DNA from: Pediococcus acidilactici
Lineage (GTDB): Bacteria > Bacillota > Bacilli > Lactobacillales > Lactobacillaceae
NCBI GenBank assembly: GCA_024970065.1
Contig: CP103908.1
Coordinates: 620,001-684,000 of the forward strand
Length of the DNA stretch: 64,000 nt
Direction: 5' to 3'
Positions 1-9,779 of the stretch are shown piece after piece. Position 1 is the first letter of the stretch, and the number at the start of each line of letters is the position of its first letter. Under the pieces are notes generated by a model. It ran no database searches. It had not been told where the DNA came from and was given only the letters and a program-made list of their open reading frames with translations. The translations under genes and the position numbers were made by a program.

Positions 1-29
1 ATCATTCTGAACTAGTTTCAGGAATGAAG

Positions 30-83
30 AACCGTCCATAATTTGTTAGACAAAATCTAATAATAATTGGGGACGGTTTTTTT
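30..83 (+). terminator. Intrinsic terminator of an upstream gene
   Basis: The arms ACCGTCC and GGACGGT enclose a smaller TTAGA/TCTAA hairpin and are followed by a run of seven T. The gene it ends lies before the window. Confidence 0.75.
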
Positions 84-184
84 AATTGTCTGAGACTAGG
101 TAAATGACAACTGCAGAGACTTGTTAAACAATCTTATTGGGCAACTTTACAGAATTTAAAATTCATGTAATACTAAATTGTTAG

Positions 185-258
185 GTCTCCGTGGCTCAAC
201 TGGATAGAGCAATCGCCTCCTAAGCGATAGGTTGCGAGTTCGATTCTCGCCGGGGACA
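185..258 (+). tRNA. tRNA-Arg (anticodon CCT)
   Basis: A cloverleaf of 74 nt with acceptor stem GTCTCCG/CGGGGAC and anticodon loop CTCCTAA, giving anticodon CCT that reads AGG. No CCA is encoded. It stands alone, far from the main tRNA cluster. Confidence 0.95.
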
Positions 259-334
259 TTTACTTATGGCTTGAAACGTTGATAACAAAGGGATTTTGGA
301 GAAAAGTGCCAACCAAGACTAGGTGCACATCCTA

Positions 335-369
335 AAGCATCCAACACCGTAAAGGTTGGGTGCTTTTTT
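335..369 (+). terminator. Terminator downstream of tRNA-Arg
   Basis: The stem AAGCATCCAAC / GTTGGGTGCTT is followed by a T run. It probably ends the tRNA-Arg transcript. The rest of the 259-571 spacer holds the guaC promoter and no other feature I recognise. Confidence 0.8.
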
Positions 370-492
370 GTTTGCGCAAAATTATGCTGGCAATGCGTGA
401 GGGAGTAGCGAATAATTCGCATAATGGCGGATTTGTTGGGTGACAGGAAATCTAATAACGGATTATCTGGTTGAAAAACGAACTTTTTAAAC

Positions 493-521
493 TTGTTTTG
501 TTGATAAAGTTAGTGTATATT
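493..521 (+). promoter_or_regulatory. Predicted sigma-A promoter of guaC
   Basis: TTGTTT and TATATT are separated by 17 bp, about 50 bp before the guaC start. I saw no purine riboswitch in the leader. Confidence 0.55.
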
Positions 522-571
522 ATTGCTTGGTGGCGATTGGCCATTAATTTAATCAATTCGAGGGGACCAGA

Positions 572-1549
572 ATGAAAGTATTTGATTATGAAGACATTCA
601 ACTAATTCCAGCTAAGTGTGTTGTTCGCAGCCGTAGTGAATGTGATCCAACGGTTGAGTTGGGCAAGCATACGTTTAAGTTGCCGGTGGTACCTGCTAAT
701 ATGCAAACCATTATCAACGAAGAAATTGCGGAAAAATTGGCGGCGGATGGCTATTTTTACATCATGCACCGCTTTGAACCAGAAACCCGGTTGGCTTTTG
801 TGGAAAAGATGAAGGCGAAGGGATTAATTTCTTCCATTAGCGTGGGTGTTAAAGACGGCGAATACGACTTTATCGACGAATTAGCTGCTAAGAACTTAGT
901 CCCTGATTACATTACGATTGACGTGGCCCACGGGCATGCGCAAACCGTAATTGACATGATTCATTACATTAAAGAAAAATTACCAGAAAGTTTTGTGATT
1001 GCCGGAAACGTGGGGACTCCTGAAGGGGTTCGTGAATTGGAAAGTGCCGGTGCTGACGCAACTAAAATTGGAATTGGACCAGGTAAGGTTTGCATTACCA
1101 AGCTAAAAACTGGATTTGGGACCGGAGGATGGCAACTATCAGCGTTACGTTGGTGTGCAAAAGTTGCTCGTAAGCCACTGATTGCCGATGGGGGAATTCG
1201 GAACCACGGTGACATTGCAAAATCAATCCGTTTTGGCGCAACCATGGTGATGATCGGTTCGTTGTTTGCAGGACACATCGAATCACCAGGGGAGACCAAG
1301 GTGGAAGACGGCGTTACCTACAAGGAATACTTCGGTAGTGCTTCCCAATACCAAAAGGGTGAAGCTAAAAATGTCGAAGGAAAGAAGATTTGGATTCACC
1401 AACGCGGACATTTAGCGGACACGCTGAAGGCAATGCGTGAAGATTTGCAGTCGGCGATTTCATACGCGGGAGGCCGCGATTTGGAATCAATTAGAAAGGT
1501 CGACTACGTAATTGTGAAGAATTCGATTTTTAATGGGGATATATTATAA
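572..1549 (+). CDS. guaC: GMP reductase
   Basis: This 325-residue enzyme of the IMPDH/GMP reductase family reduces GMP to IMP with NADPH, releasing ammonia, in cytoplasmic purine salvage. The TIM barrel carries the active-site loop GPGKVCIT with catalytic Cys174, followed by the glycine-rich loop and the phosphate-binding DGGIR segment near residue 207. There is no CBS domain pair, and the length fits the short GuaC type of Firmicutes rather than IMP dehydrogenase of about 490 residues. The ATG is preceded by the ribosome site AGGGGACC. It is monocistronic, with a structured spacer downstream and a shared terminator against clpE. Confidence 0.95.
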   Translation: MKVFDYEDIQLIPAKCVVRSRSECDPTVELGKHTFKLPVVPANMQTIINEEIAEKLAADGYFYIMHRFEPETRLAFVEKMKAKGLISSISVGVKDGEYDFIDELAAKNLVPDYITIDVAHGHAQTVIDMIHYIKEKLPESFVIAGNVGTPEGVRELESAGADATKIGIGPGKVCITKLKTGFGTGGWQLSALRWCAKVARKPLIADGGIRNHGDIAKSIRFGATMVMIGSLFAGHIESPGETKVEDGVTYKEYFGSASQYQKGEAKNVEGKKIWIHQRGHLADTLKAMREDLQSAISYAGGRDLESIRKVDYVIVKNSIFNGDIL

Positions 1550-1553
1550 AAGA

Positions 1554-1666
1554 GTGCTCTGAAACCCGGGCAGCTTTTGAGGATTAACGAAGTGAAGGCG
1601 TTGATTGCGGTTTAGGCAATCGGCGCCTTAATTTGGTTAACCGGAGAAAGTTGGGTTTCATAGCAC
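1554..1666. repeat. Long structured element, copy 1
   Basis: The segment folds as nested arms: GTGCT/AGCAC, GAAACCC/GGGTTTC, TTAAC/GTTAA, AAGGCG/CGCCTT and GATTGC/GCAATC. The parts bracketing the inner hairpin, GAGGATTAAC on the left and TTGGTTAACCGGAGAA on the right, recur at 1681-1776 and 39063-39173, while the paired arms differ in sequence. It lies just after guaC and has no T run of its own. Function is unknown; it may be an RNA element or a dispersed palindromic repeat. Confidence 0.5.
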
Positions 1667-1680
1667 GTTTCGACTATGCA

Positions 1681-1776
1681 GCAGAAAAGTGAGGAATTAG
1701 GGCATTAATCGCGTTTTTAGCGATTGATGCCCTATTTTAGTTAACTGGAAGAAGCTGGGGCAGGAAGCACGTTTCG
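1681..1776. repeat. Long structured element, copy 2 (divergent)
   Basis: A 14-bp inner stem (AGGGCATTAATCGC with GCGATTGATGCCCT) is flanked by GAGGAATTAG on the left and TTAGTTAACTGGAAGAAG on the right, matching the conserved flanks of copy 1. Both copies end with GCACGTTTCGA, which suggests a tandem duplication that then diverged. Confidence 0.45.
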
Positions 1777-1787
1777 AACAAACCAAC

Positions 1788-1834
1788 AAAAAATGGGGCC
1801 AGAATTTCATTAGTGAAATTCTAGTCCCATTTTT
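1788..1834. terminator. Bidirectional terminator between guaC and clpE
   Basis: A near-perfect stem (ATGGGGCCAGAATTTCA with TGAAATTCTAGTCCCAT) has T runs on both strands. It can end clpE on the minus strand and guaC read-through on the plus strand. Confidence 0.8.
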
Positions 1835-1849
1835 AACTGTTATTACAAA

Positions 1850-4060
1850 TTACTTTTTATCGTCAGGGGCAACTTCGATTTTGTCGTCCTTAATGCGAGC
1901 AATTAATTGTTTTTCACTTGGATGGTCGAGGTAGTAGTCCGCGATGCGGTCTTCAATTTGTTCTTGGATGACCCGCCGCAATGGCCGAGCACCCATCTTA
2001 GGATCGTATCCAAGTTCCACAAGGCGTTCTTCAACTGGTTTAGTGACGTTGACGTGTAATCCTTGGGTTGCTAGCATCTTGTTAACGTCGGCAATCATCA
2101 AGTCCACGATTTGCATTAGGTTATCCTTAGTCAACGCGTGGAATTCGACGATGTCGTCAAACCGGTTAAGGAATTCCGGCTTGAAGTAGTTGCCAAGTTT
2201 GTCGAGCACGGAATGGGTCTTACCTTGCATTGCCGCACCAAAACCAACGTCGGCTTCAACGTCGCCTGATCCAGCGTTAGAAGTCATGATGATGATCGTA
2301 TCCTTGAAGCTGACCGTCCGACCTTGTGAATCAGTCAAACGACCGTCGTCAAGAATTTGTAAGAACATGTGCATCACGTCTGGATGAGCTTTTTCTACTT
2401 CATCAAGCAGAATCAAGCTGTAAGGGTGCCGCCGAACTTGTTCAGTTAGTTGGCCAGCTTCTTCGTAGCCCACGTACCCTGGAGGCGAACCGATCAATTT
2501 AGATATTGAATGTGGCTCCATATATTCACTCATGTCAAAACGAATCATGGCATCCTTGGATCCAAAGAGTTGGTCAGCTAATTGTTTAGCTAATTCAGTC
2601 TTACCAACTCCGGTAGGGCCAACGAAGAGGAACGAACCAATTGGCCGCCCGGTTCCGTTAAGCCCGATCCGGTTCCGCCGGATTGCCCGGGAAATTTTAT
2701 CAACCGCTTCGTCTTGACCAATGACGTGCGCCTTTAAGTTGCTAGCAAGGTTTTGCAATTGTTCTTGCTCTTGCTTTTGCAAGTCGCCAACCGGAATGTC
2801 CGTCTTTGATTCGATGATCTTTTCCATATCCTCTTCGGTAATGGTTGGCTCATCTTCCTTATTGGTTGCGCCATCCTTGTTCTTTTCTAGCTTAGAAACT
2901 TGGTCACGGTAGTAGGCTGCTTTTTCGTAGTCTTCCGATTCCAGCGCCTTCTTCTTTTCCGCTTCGGCTTCGTCAATCTTCTTTTGAATGGTTTCCGGAT
3001 CCGCTACGTTGATGGTTAAGTTCTTCTTTGAACCGGCTTCGTCAAGAAGGTCGATTGCCTTATCAGGCAGGTAACGATCTTGAATATACCGTTTAGACAA
3101 CTTAACCGCCGCCACGATCGCGTCGTCAGTGTAGTGAACGTGGTGGTAATCTTCGTACTTCTTTTGGATACCTTTCAAAATCTTGATGGCTTCTTCTTCA
3201 CTAGGTTCGTCGACTTGAACGGGTTGCAACCGCCGAGCAAGCGCCGCATCCTTTTCAATATCCCGGAATTCTTTCAAAGTGGTGGCACCGACTAACTGGA
3301 AGTCACCCCGGGCAAGGGCAGGCTTCAAAACGTTTCCGGCGTCCATGCCACCTTCCGCGTTTCCGGCACCCACAATTTCGTGAATTTCATCAATGAAGAC
3401 GATTAAGTCCGGATTATTTTGAACTTCCTTCATTAATTCCTGCATCCGTTGTTCGAATTGACCACGAATTCCGGTGCCTTGAACTAATGAAACGACGTCC
3501 AAACGAATAATTTGCTTATTCATTAATTTTTGTGGAACAGAACCTTCCACGATTCGTTGTGCAAGTCCTTCAACTACCGCAGTTTTACCAACCCCAGCTT
3601 CACCAATTAAAACCGGGTTGTTCTTGGTCCGTCGATTTAGGATTTCAATAACGCGTTCAATTTCTTTGTCACGACCGATTACGGGGTCGATCTTTCCTTG
3701 TTTTGCTAAATCTGTTAAGTTTAAACCGTATTGGCCTAGAAGAGAGCTTCCGTTACCGCCGTTGGGGTTGTTTCCACCGCCGCGGCCTGCTTGAGTAGGG
3801 GGAACTTGTTGTCCATACATATCTTCTGGACGACTTACGTTACCACCTTGCATTGCACGGAAAATGTCGTCTAAGTTACCAAATCCAAATGGATCTTGTG
3901 CCATACGCGCACCTCCATTTCCATTATTATTGTTATTAAGCTGTTGGTTCTTCAAAAGTTGATAGCAATTCTGACAAAGGTTAACCTCTGTCCTTCGACC
4001 ATTCATGTTAGTATATAAATGAATGGTTGCTTCGTTCTTATGACAATTTTGACAAAGCAT
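1850..4060 (-). CDS. clpE: ATP-dependent Clp protease ATP-binding subunit ClpE
   Basis: This 736-residue AAA+ unfoldase feeds damaged proteins to ClpP. From the N-terminus it has a four-cysteine zinc finger (C3, C6, C29, C32), a Gly/Asn-rich linker, a first AAA module with Walker A GEAGVGKT (about 153-160) and Walker B FIDEIHE, a UVR coiled segment (about 358-394), and a second AAA module with GPTGVGKT (about 481-488). The zinc finger identifies ClpE rather than ClpC. I start at the ATG giving MLCQNC, which follows GAAGGGAG. A longer frame begins inside the operator and is rejected. A CtsR box and a sigma-A promoter lie upstream, so heat-shock control is expected. Confidence 0.96.
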   Translation of the reverse strand: MLCQNCHKNEATIHLYTNMNGRRTEVNLCQNCYQLLKNQQLNNNNNGNGGARMAQDPFGFGNLDDIFRAMQGGNVSRPEDMYGQQVPPTQAGRGGGNNPNGGNGSSLLGQYGLNLTDLAKQGKIDPVIGRDKEIERVIEILNRRTKNNPVLIGEAGVGKTAVVEGLAQRIVEGSVPQKLMNKQIIRLDVVSLVQGTGIRGQFEQRMQELMKEVQNNPDLIVFIDEIHEIVGAGNAEGGMDAGNVLKPALARGDFQLVGATTLKEFRDIEKDAALARRLQPVQVDEPSEEEAIKILKGIQKKYEDYHHVHYTDDAIVAAVKLSKRYIQDRYLPDKAIDLLDEAGSKKNLTINVADPETIQKKIDEAEAEKKKALESEDYEKAAYYRDQVSKLEKNKDGATNKEDEPTITEEDMEKIIESKTDIPVGDLQKQEQEQLQNLASNLKAHVIGQDEAVDKISRAIRRNRIGLNGTGRPIGSFLFVGPTGVGKTELAKQLADQLFGSKDAMIRFDMSEYMEPHSISKLIGSPPGYVGYEEAGQLTEQVRRHPYSLILLDEVEKAHPDVMHMFLQILDDGRLTDSQGRTVSFKDTIIIMTSNAGSGDVEADVGFGAAMQGKTHSVLDKLGNYFKPEFLNRFDDIVEFHALTKDNLMQIVDLMIADVNKMLATQGLHVNVTKPVEERLVELGYDPKMGARPLRRVIQEQIEDRIADYYLDHPSEKQLIARIKDDKIEVAPDDKK

Positions 4061-4123
4061 GTGCTGTCTCCCTTCTATAATGAAGTCATGAAAGAAACTA
4101 GTCAGCCAGTACGTCAAAAAATG

Positions 4124-4140
4124 TTTGACCAATATTGACC
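4124..4140 (-). promoter_or_regulatory. CtsR operator of clpE
   Basis: On the minus strand it reads GGTCAATATTGGTCAAA. This is a tandem heptamer matching the CtsR consensus (A/G)GTCAAANAN(A/G)GTCAAA with one change. It sits just downstream of the promoter, where a bound repressor would block transcription. Confidence 0.85.
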
Positions 4141-4148
4141 ATAACTAA

Positions 4149-4176
4149 ATTATACACGCTCTATTAAATTGTGCAA
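4149..4176 (-). promoter_or_regulatory. Predicted sigma-A promoter of clpE
   Basis: On the minus strand TTGCAC and TATAAT are separated by 16 bp, with TG directly before the -10 box. It abuts the CtsR box. Confidence 0.75.
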
Positions 4177-4222
4177 GACGTTTGCCTCAAAAATGAAAAA
4201 ACTTATTCTAGAGGCGCCAGTA

Positions 4223-4251
4223 TTGTAAAAATTAGATTAAAGGTATAGAAT
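4223..4251 (+). promoter_or_regulatory. Predicted promoter of the small gene at 4276
   Basis: TTGTAA and TAGAAT are separated by 17 bp and lie 25 bp before the start codon. Confidence 0.55.
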
Positions 4252-4275
4252 AAATAAGCTAAATGAGGTGTTGAA

Positions 4276-4464
4276 ATGCGTGATTATTTGAAGCTTTTAA
4301 ATGATTTAAAAGATGGGGTACTCGATGAGCTAACGATCACGGCCGAAGAGTTCCAAGAATTCCAACCGGTTTTTATGGATTTTCCGGAACGAAAGCAGTT
4401 GATCGGTGAAGCCCAACGTGGCGGGACAATTACTTACCGCTACGAGAATAACAAAAATCAGTAA
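4276..4464 (+). CDS. Small conserved protein, function unknown
   Basis: A 62-residue, charged, soluble protein with no signal peptide or membrane segment. It is supported by a good ribosome site (GAGGTG), its own predicted promoter and a terminator that overlaps its stop codon, so it looks like a real single-gene unit. It lies between divergently transcribed clpE and ptsHI. I recognise no domain and assign no function. Confidence 0.7.
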   Translation: MRDYLKLLNDLKDGVLDELTITAEEFQEFQPVFMDFPERKQLIGEAQRGGTITYRYENNKNQ

Positions 4465-4483
4465 GGTAGTTGATTTTTGTTTT
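4451..4483 (+). terminator. Terminator overlapping the stop codon of the 62-residue gene
   Basis: ACAAAAATCA and TGATTTTTGT pair around a 10-nt loop and are followed by TTT. The stop codon lies in the loop, and ptsHI begins its own transcript downstream. Confidence 0.65.
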
Positions 4484-4493
4484 ATGTAAGGGC

Positions 4494-4522
4494 TTGCTTT
4501 AAAGCTCGTAAATTGATATTAT
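4494..4522 (+). promoter_or_regulatory. Predicted sigma-A promoter of ptsHI
   Basis: TTGCTT and TATTAT are separated by 17 bp, leaving a leader of about 80 nt before ptsH. Confidence 0.6.
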
Positions 4523-4606
4523 CTTGTCAAAGGCTTGTAAATGGATGACGCGATAAGCAACTTCATTTATAGCAAAATTTAGTGTTACTAAGGAGAGAAA
4601 TATATT

Positions 4607-4873
4607 ATGGAAAAACGCGACTTTCATGTAATTGCAGAAACAGGTATTCATGCTCGTCCAGCAACATTGTTGGTACAAGCAGCAAGTAAATTCAACTCAG
4701 ACATTCAATTAACATACAAAGACAAGTCTGTTAACTTGAAGTCAATCATGGGTGTAATGTCACTTGGTGTTGGCCAAGGCGCAGACGTTACAATTTCTGC
4801 TGATGGTGACGACGAAGCTGAAGCAATCGCCGCACTTGAAGACACAATGAAGAAAGAAGGACTTTCCGAATAA
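4607..4873 (+). CDS. ptsH: Phosphocarrier protein HPr
   Basis: HPr carries phosphate from enzyme I to the sugar-specific IIA proteins of the phosphotransferase system. The 88 residues contain the catalytic histidine in TGIHARPAT (His15) and the regulatory serine in LKSIMGVMS (Ser46). HPr kinase modifies Ser46 to make the CcpA co-repressor. The ribosome site is AAGGAGAG. The stop overlaps the ptsI start by one base, so the two are translationally coupled. The beta-glucoside PTS at 28993-30943 would be one of its clients. Confidence 0.98.
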   Translation: MEKRDFHVIAETGIHARPATLLVQAASKFNSDIQLTYKDKSVNLKSIMGVMSLGVGQGADVTISADGDDEAEAIAALEDTMKKEGLSE

Positions 4874-6597
4874 TGACTGGGACATTAAAGGGTATAGCAG
4901 CTAGCGATGGGATTGCCATCGCTAAAGCTTACTTAATGGTGGATCCCGATCTTTCTTTCGAAAAGAAGACTATTACGGATGTCGATGCTGAAATTAATCG
5001 TCTCCATGATGCTTTAGAACAGTCTAAAAAGGAACTAACCCTTATTAAAGCTAAAGCTGCTGAAAATCTTGGAGCTGAAGAAGCAGAAGTTTTTGAAGCT
5101 CATCTAACGATTCTTTCAGATCCAGAGTTGATCGGTAACATTGAAGATAAGATCAAAAATGATACTATCAACGCTGAAGAAGCTACTAAAGAAGTGACTG
5201 ACAACTTCATCACGATGTTTGAAGCAATGACCGACAATGCTTATATGCAAGAACGGGCGGCAGATATTCGTGACGTTACTAAACGGTTGATGAGTCACTT
5301 GCTTGGTGTTGAATTACCAAACCCAGCTTTGATCGACTCCGAAGTCATCATTGTTGCTCACGATTTAACACCTAGTGACACGGCCCAATTGGATCGTCGT
5401 TACGTTAAAGGTTTCATCACTGATATTGGTGGACGGACTTCACATTCGGCCATTATGTCGCGGACCTTGGAAATCCCTGCCGTAGTGGGCTCTGAAAAGG
5501 CTACTAGCAGCGTTAAGCAAGGTGACATGATGATTGTCGATGGTTTAACTGGGGATGCGCTGATCAATCCTTCCGATGATGAAATCAAAGAATACGAACA
5601 AAAGAGTGCAGATTTCAAGGCACAAAAAGCTGAATGGGAAAAATTGAAGAATGAACGGACCGTTTCTAAAGACGGGGTTCATTTCGACTTAGCTGCTAAC
5701 GTTGGTACTCCGGATGATTTACAAGGAGTACTAGACAACGGCGGTGAAGCAGTTGGTTTGTTCCGTTCGGAATTCTTGTACATGAACGCTTCTGAATTAC
5801 CTTCTGAAGATCAACAATTTGAAGCTTACAAAAAAGTTGTTGAAGGAATGAACGGTAAGCAAGTTGTAGTCCGGACGATGGATATTGGTGGAGATAAGGA
5901 CCTTCCTTACTTACCACTTCCTGAAGAAATGAATCCGTTCTTAGGTTACCGGGCAATTCGGATTAGCTTAGACCGAACTGATTTATTCCGGACCCAATTG
6001 CGGGCTCTTCTTCGGGCTTCAGCATACGGTAAGTTAGCAATTATGTTCCCAATGATTGCTACAGTAGCTGAATTCAAGAAGGCACGGGCAATTTACGACG
6101 ACGAGCGGCAAAAGATGATCGATGCAGGTACTAAGGTTGGTGAAATCCAAGTCGGAATGATGATGGAAATCCCAGCTGCTGCAATGATCGCTGATAAGCT
6201 CGCTAAGTACGTTGATTTCTTCAGTATCGGTACGAATGATTTGATTCAATATTCATTTGCTGCAGACCGTGGCAACGAAAAGGTTTCTTATCTTTATCAA
6301 CCATATAACCCATCCCTTCTTCGTTTGATCAAGCAAACGATCGATGCTTCCCATGCGGAAGGCAAGTGGACCGGGATGTGTGGTGAAATGGCTGGCGATC
6401 AAATCGCTGTACCAATTCTAATGGGTCTTGGTTTGGATGAATTCTCAATGAGTGCTACTTCAATTTTGAAGACTCGTTCATTGATGAAGAAGTTAAGCAC
6501 GACCGATATGAAGAAGTTAGCTGAAAAGGCTATCACAGAAGCGGAAACTAACGAAGATGTAATTAAGTTAGTTGAAGAAACTGTTAATAACAAGTAA
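4873..6597 (+). CDS. ptsI: PTS enzyme I (phosphoenolpyruvate-protein phosphotransferase)
   Basis: Enzyme I takes phosphate from phosphoenolpyruvate and passes it to HPr. The protein has 574 residues, the usual length. Its N-terminal phospho-histidine domain has His191 in GGRTSHSAI, followed by a C-terminal PEP-binding TIM barrel with the GTNDLIQY and GMCGEMAGD motifs; the cysteine of the latter is the proton donor. The start ATG overlaps the ptsH stop (TAATG). A terminator follows, so the operon is ptsH-ptsI only. Confidence 0.98.
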   Translation: MTGTLKGIAASDGIAIAKAYLMVDPDLSFEKKTITDVDAEINRLHDALEQSKKELTLIKAKAAENLGAEEAEVFEAHLTILSDPELIGNIEDKIKNDTINAEEATKEVTDNFITMFEAMTDNAYMQERAADIRDVTKRLMSHLLGVELPNPALIDSEVIIVAHDLTPSDTAQLDRRYVKGFITDIGGRTSHSAIMSRTLEIPAVVGSEKATSSVKQGDMMIVDGLTGDALINPSDDEIKEYEQKSADFKAQKAEWEKLKNERTVSKDGVHFDLAANVGTPDDLQGVLDNGGEAVGLFRSEFLYMNASELPSEDQQFEAYKKVVEGMNGKQVVVRTMDIGGDKDLPYLPLPEEMNPFLGYRAIRISLDRTDLFRTQLRALLRASAYGKLAIMFPMIATVAEFKKARAIYDDERQKMIDAGTKVGEIQVGMMMEIPAAAMIADKLAKYVDFFSIGTNDLIQYSFAADRGNEKVSYLYQPYNPSLLRLIKQTIDASHAEGKWTGMCGEMAGDQIAVPILMGLGLDEFSMSATSILKTRSLMKKLSTTDMKKLAEKAITEAETNEDVIKLVEETVNNK

Positions 6598-6613
6598 GCT
6601 GAATAAGTTAACT

Positions 6614-6648
6614 GGGAACCGTTGACCATTGGGTCGCGGTTCCTTTTT
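6614..6648 (+). terminator. Terminator of ptsHI
   Basis: GGAACCG pairs with CGGTTCC around an inner GACC/GGTC hairpin, followed by TTTTT. Confidence 0.8.
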
Positions 6649-6673
6649 GTTTATATAGGATAAGGAGTAACGT

Positions 6674-7447
6674 ATGGAATTTACATTAAAAACTGGGGAA
6701 ACCATCTATTATGAAGATCAAGGAGAAGGGATTCCCATCCTGTTTTTAACAGGATTTGGTGGCAATACGGAAATTTGGTCGGGCCAAGTGAACTTCTTTT
6801 TGCAACATGGTTACCGGGTTATCCGGCTAGACTATCTTAATCACGGACGTTCAGACCGGGTGGATTACGACTTAAAGATTGGCGATTTGGCCGATGAAGT
6901 ACTTCAGTTAGTGGATGCGTTAGAAATTAAGGAACCAATATGTATTGGTAACTCGATGGGAGCAGCCGTATTGTGGAATATTTTATCGATTCGAGGATGG
7001 GATTTTGTTAGCAAGGCTATCTTTGTTGACCAATCACCTAAGATGATGAACGACAATCAATGGCCCTATGGTTTTAAAAATCTAAGTGAAGCTAATTTTG
7101 AACAATTAATGAGTGAGCCAATTTTGCGGCCAGCATACCGACGAATTGAAGGATACGTTTATAAAAACTCTAAAGCGATTGATTCTAAGTATCCTTTTTC
7201 ACAGCCTAAAAATCGTTCCTTAGTGAAGGGACACGCTAGAAGGGATTGGCGGCCAGTGTTAAAAGCTGCGACTAAACCAGTATTGTTCATTTTGGGAGAA
7301 AAGAGTCCCTTCTTTAATCCCGCAATGGGAGCGGCACTCAAGCAACTCAATTCTCGGATAGAAGTAGAGATAATGCCTAATGTGGGACACATTCCAATGG
7401 CAGAAGAGCCAGCCCAGTTTAATCAGCTAGTCTTACGTTTTTTATAA
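6674..7447 (+). CDS. Alpha/beta-fold hydrolase
   Basis: A 257-residue cytoplasmic alpha/beta hydrolase of unknown substrate. The nucleophile elbow is GNSMGA with Ser94, the oxyanion region is LTGFGGN near residue 26, and the catalytic histidine is in NVGHIP near the C-terminus. The usual acid position after strand 7 reads GEKSPFF, with no Asp at the expected place, so the acid may come from elsewhere or activity may be altered. It starts at ATG after AAGGAGTAA. It sits between the ptsHI terminator and the glycolipid genes and could be co-transcribed with the latter. Confidence 0.85.
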   Translation: MEFTLKTGETIYYEDQGEGIPILFLTGFGGNTEIWSGQVNFFLQHGYRVIRLDYLNHGRSDRVDYDLKIGDLADEVLQLVDALEIKEPICIGNSMGAAVLWNILSIRGWDFVSKAIFVDQSPKMMNDNQWPYGFKNLSEANFEQLMSEPILRPAYRRIEGYVYKNSKAIDSKYPFSQPKNRSLVKGHARRDWRPVLKAATKPVLFILGEKSPFFNPAMGAALKQLNSRIEVEIMPNVGHIPMAEEPAQFNQLVLRFL

Positions 7448-7532
7448 GGTAATGGTAGCTGTTTGCATATCGCTTTTTAAACCAATATAATTAGAGAAAG
7501 TAGTTTAATTAGGACAAAGAGGGAGATTCGCT

Positions 7533-8720
7533 GTGAATATTGGACTGTTTACTGACACCTATTTTCCACAAGTTAGTGGGGTAGCAACGTCAATTAAAAC
7601 GTTACGTGATCAGTTAGAAAAACAGGGACATCAAGTATATATTTTCACGACGACGGATCCAAAAGTCGATACAAACGTTTATGAACGTAACGTTTTTCGC
7701 TTTACTAGTATTCCGTTTGTTTCGTTTACTGACCGTCGGATCGCAATCAGCGGGTTTATTCGCGCTACTCAGATTGCCAAGGAGCTAAACTTGGATATTG
7801 TCCACACCCAGACGGAATTTTCCTTAGGTTGGATGGGAAAATTCGTTGCCAAGGCGTTAAAAATTCCGGTAATTCATACTTATCACACCATGTATGAAGA
7901 CTATCTGCATTACGTAGCTAACGGAAAATTGCTTAAGCCGTACCACGTTAAACAGATGACCCGGGCGTTTTGCTATCACATTGACGGCATCGTTGCCCCT
8001 AGTGAACGGGTTCAGCGAACAATCCAACGTTATGGAATCCAAGTGCCTACACGCATCATTCCGACAGGGGTTAATTTAGAGCAGTACCAAAAAGACAGTG
8101 ATCCCCAACAGTGTCGGGAAGCGTTAGGGTATGATGCTAAGACACCAGTTTTACTGTCGTTGAGTCGGTTAGCGTACGAAAAAAATATTCAAGAAGTGAT
8201 TGATTGCTTCCCAGCAATTTTAAAAGAAGTACCCGCCGCACAACTATTGATTGTGGGGGATGGTCCTGCACGGACGAGTTTAGAAAATCAAGTTCACGAT
8301 TTAGGACTCGAAAAGCACGTCAAATTTACGGGAGAAATTAATAACGACCAGGTGTACCGTTATTACCAAGCGGCTGATTTATTCGTTTCAGCTTCTGACT
8401 CGGAATCCCAAGGTTTGACGTATATCGAAGCAATGGCTTCACACTTAAAAGTGGTGGCTAAATCAGGGCCATATACGGATGAGCTATTAGATGATCCATC
8501 ATTAGGGAAAGTGTTCGATACAGAGGGACAGTTGGTACAAGCAATTAAACAATATATCGAACACCCGGATGAATTTAATGATCCGCGTCCACGGGAAAAG
8601 AAACTTTACGAAATTTCTGCAGATTACTTTGGTAAGCAGATTGTGGACTACTATAATAGTGCAATCAGCGCTCATGCCGATTTAGAACATGGCTCAAAGA
8701 AGGAGTCTGAACTGGAATAA
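7533..8720 (+). CDS. Alpha-monoglucosyldiacylglycerol synthase (LafA-like GT4)
   Basis: A 395-residue GT4 glycosyltransferase whose opening segment (FTDTYFPQVSGV) is typical of enzymes that transfer glucose from UDP-glucose to diacylglycerol, making the first sugar of the glycolipid anchor of lipoteichoic acid. The GT-B fold ends with the donor-binding ESQGLTYIEAMA block near residue 300. The start is GTG after AAAGAGGGAGA. The next gene is a second glycosyltransferase and then a multispan membrane protein, the usual order of this operon in lactobacilli. The sugar and linkage are inferred from the family, not seen. Confidence 0.85.
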   Translation: MNIGLFTDTYFPQVSGVATSIKTLRDQLEKQGHQVYIFTTTDPKVDTNVYERNVFRFTSIPFVSFTDRRIAISGFIRATQIAKELNLDIVHTQTEFSLGWMGKFVAKALKIPVIHTYHTMYEDYLHYVANGKLLKPYHVKQMTRAFCYHIDGIVAPSERVQRTIQRYGIQVPTRIIPTGVNLEQYQKDSDPQQCREALGYDAKTPVLLSLSRLAYEKNIQEVIDCFPAILKEVPAAQLLIVGDGPARTSLENQVHDLGLEKHVKFTGEINNDQVYRYYQAADLFVSASDSESQGLTYIEAMASHLKVVAKSGPYTDELLDDPSLGKVFDTEGQLVQAIKQYIEHPDEFNDPRPREKKLYEISADYFGKQIVDYYNSAISAHADLEHGSKKESELE

Positions 8721-8750
8721 TTTTGTTTAACGTTAGGGGTTAGTTAGGTT

Positions 8751-9767
8751 ATGCCAATTAAGGTGAACATGTTTTCGTCCGCCAGTAAGGTTAAAGGACA
8801 GGGAGTTGGTAGTGCGTATGAAGAATTGATTCGTTTGTTGAAGACGCATTTTCCAAAAGAAATTGATTTATCAATTAATCATTTTACACAAGCGGACATT
8901 AGTCATTATCACACGATTGATCCCCGTTTTTTTGTGTCGACCTTTTCTAAGAAGAGGGGCGTCAAAGTGGGGTACGTCCATTTCCTTCCGGAGACCATCG
9001 AGGGAAGTTTAAAGATTCCCCAACCCTTTCGTTGGCTATTTTATAAGTACATCATCGCGTTTTATAAACGAATGGACCAGATTGTCGTAGTGAACCCCAC
9101 CTTTATTGACCAGTTGGTTAAGTACGGGATTAGTCGGGAAATAATCACCTACATACCTAATTTTGTTCGTAAGGATGAATTCTACCAATACGATGCTGAA
9201 CAACGGCAACAAATTCGGCAGCAGTTAGGGGTGCAGGATCGTTTTACGATTTTAGGTATTGGCCAAGTTCAAGAGCGCAAGGGTGTTAAAGACTTTATCA
9301 AACTTGCTCAACAACATCCGGAGATGTACTTTATTTGGGCAGGTGGTTTTTCGTTTGGCAGATTGACGGACGGTTACGCGGATTTGAAAAAGGTGGTCGA
9401 CAATCCACCAGCAAACCTGAAGTTTACCGGGATTGTGGATCGAAATAAGTTGGTGGAATACTATAACGCCGCAGACTTATTTTTATTGCCTTCCTTTAAT
9501 GAACTGTTTCCAATGTCGGTACTTGAGGCCTTTAGCTGTGGAACACCGGTGATGTTACGAGATTTGGATTTATACCACTCAATTATTAAGGGATACTATA
9601 TCGCAGCGGCTGATTACGCCGAAATGGACCAAAAATTGAGCGCGTTAGTTCAGGATTCGGCACAACTGCGGGAATACCAACGGCGTGCAGACCAAGCTTC
9701 GGCAGAGTATTCAGAAGATCATTTGGCAGAGATTTGGCTTAAATACTACTCATCTTTGCTTAAATAG
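8751..9767 (+). CDS. Second glycolipid glycosyltransferase (LafB-like GT4)
   Basis: A 338-residue GT4 enzyme that probably adds the second hexose to monoglucosyl-diacylglycerol. It has the GxGxxxxRKG-type donor region (GIGQVQERKGVKDF) and the NELFPMSVLEAFSCGTPV block that binds the nucleotide sugar. It follows the LafA-like gene by 30 bp and precedes the membrane protein by a few bases, so one transcript is likely. Whether it adds glucose or galactose cannot be told from sequence alone. Confidence 0.85.
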   Translation: MPIKVNMFSSASKVKGQGVGSAYEELIRLLKTHFPKEIDLSINHFTQADISHYHTIDPRFFVSTFSKKRGVKVGYVHFLPETIEGSLKIPQPFRWLFYKYIIAFYKRMDQIVVVNPTFIDQLVKYGISREIITYIPNFVRKDEFYQYDAEQRQQIRQQLGVQDRFTILGIGQVQERKGVKDFIKLAQQHPEMYFIWAGGFSFGRLTDGYADLKKVVDNPPANLKFTGIVDRNKLVEYYNAADLFLLPSFNELFPMSVLEAFSCGTPVMLRDLDLYHSIIKGYYIAAADYAEMDQKLSALVQDSAQLREYQRRADQASAEYSEDHLAEIWLKYYSSLLK

Positions 9768-9779
9768 GGGGGAATCATT

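Noticed and set aside
372..571. Purine riboswitch before guaC
   Set aside because: The conserved purine aptamer loops were not found in the leader.
4061..4132. Upstream extension of clpE by 24 codons
   Set aside because: It begins within the CtsR box and lacks a ribosome site, whereas the internal ATG starts the zinc finger and follows GAAGGGAG.
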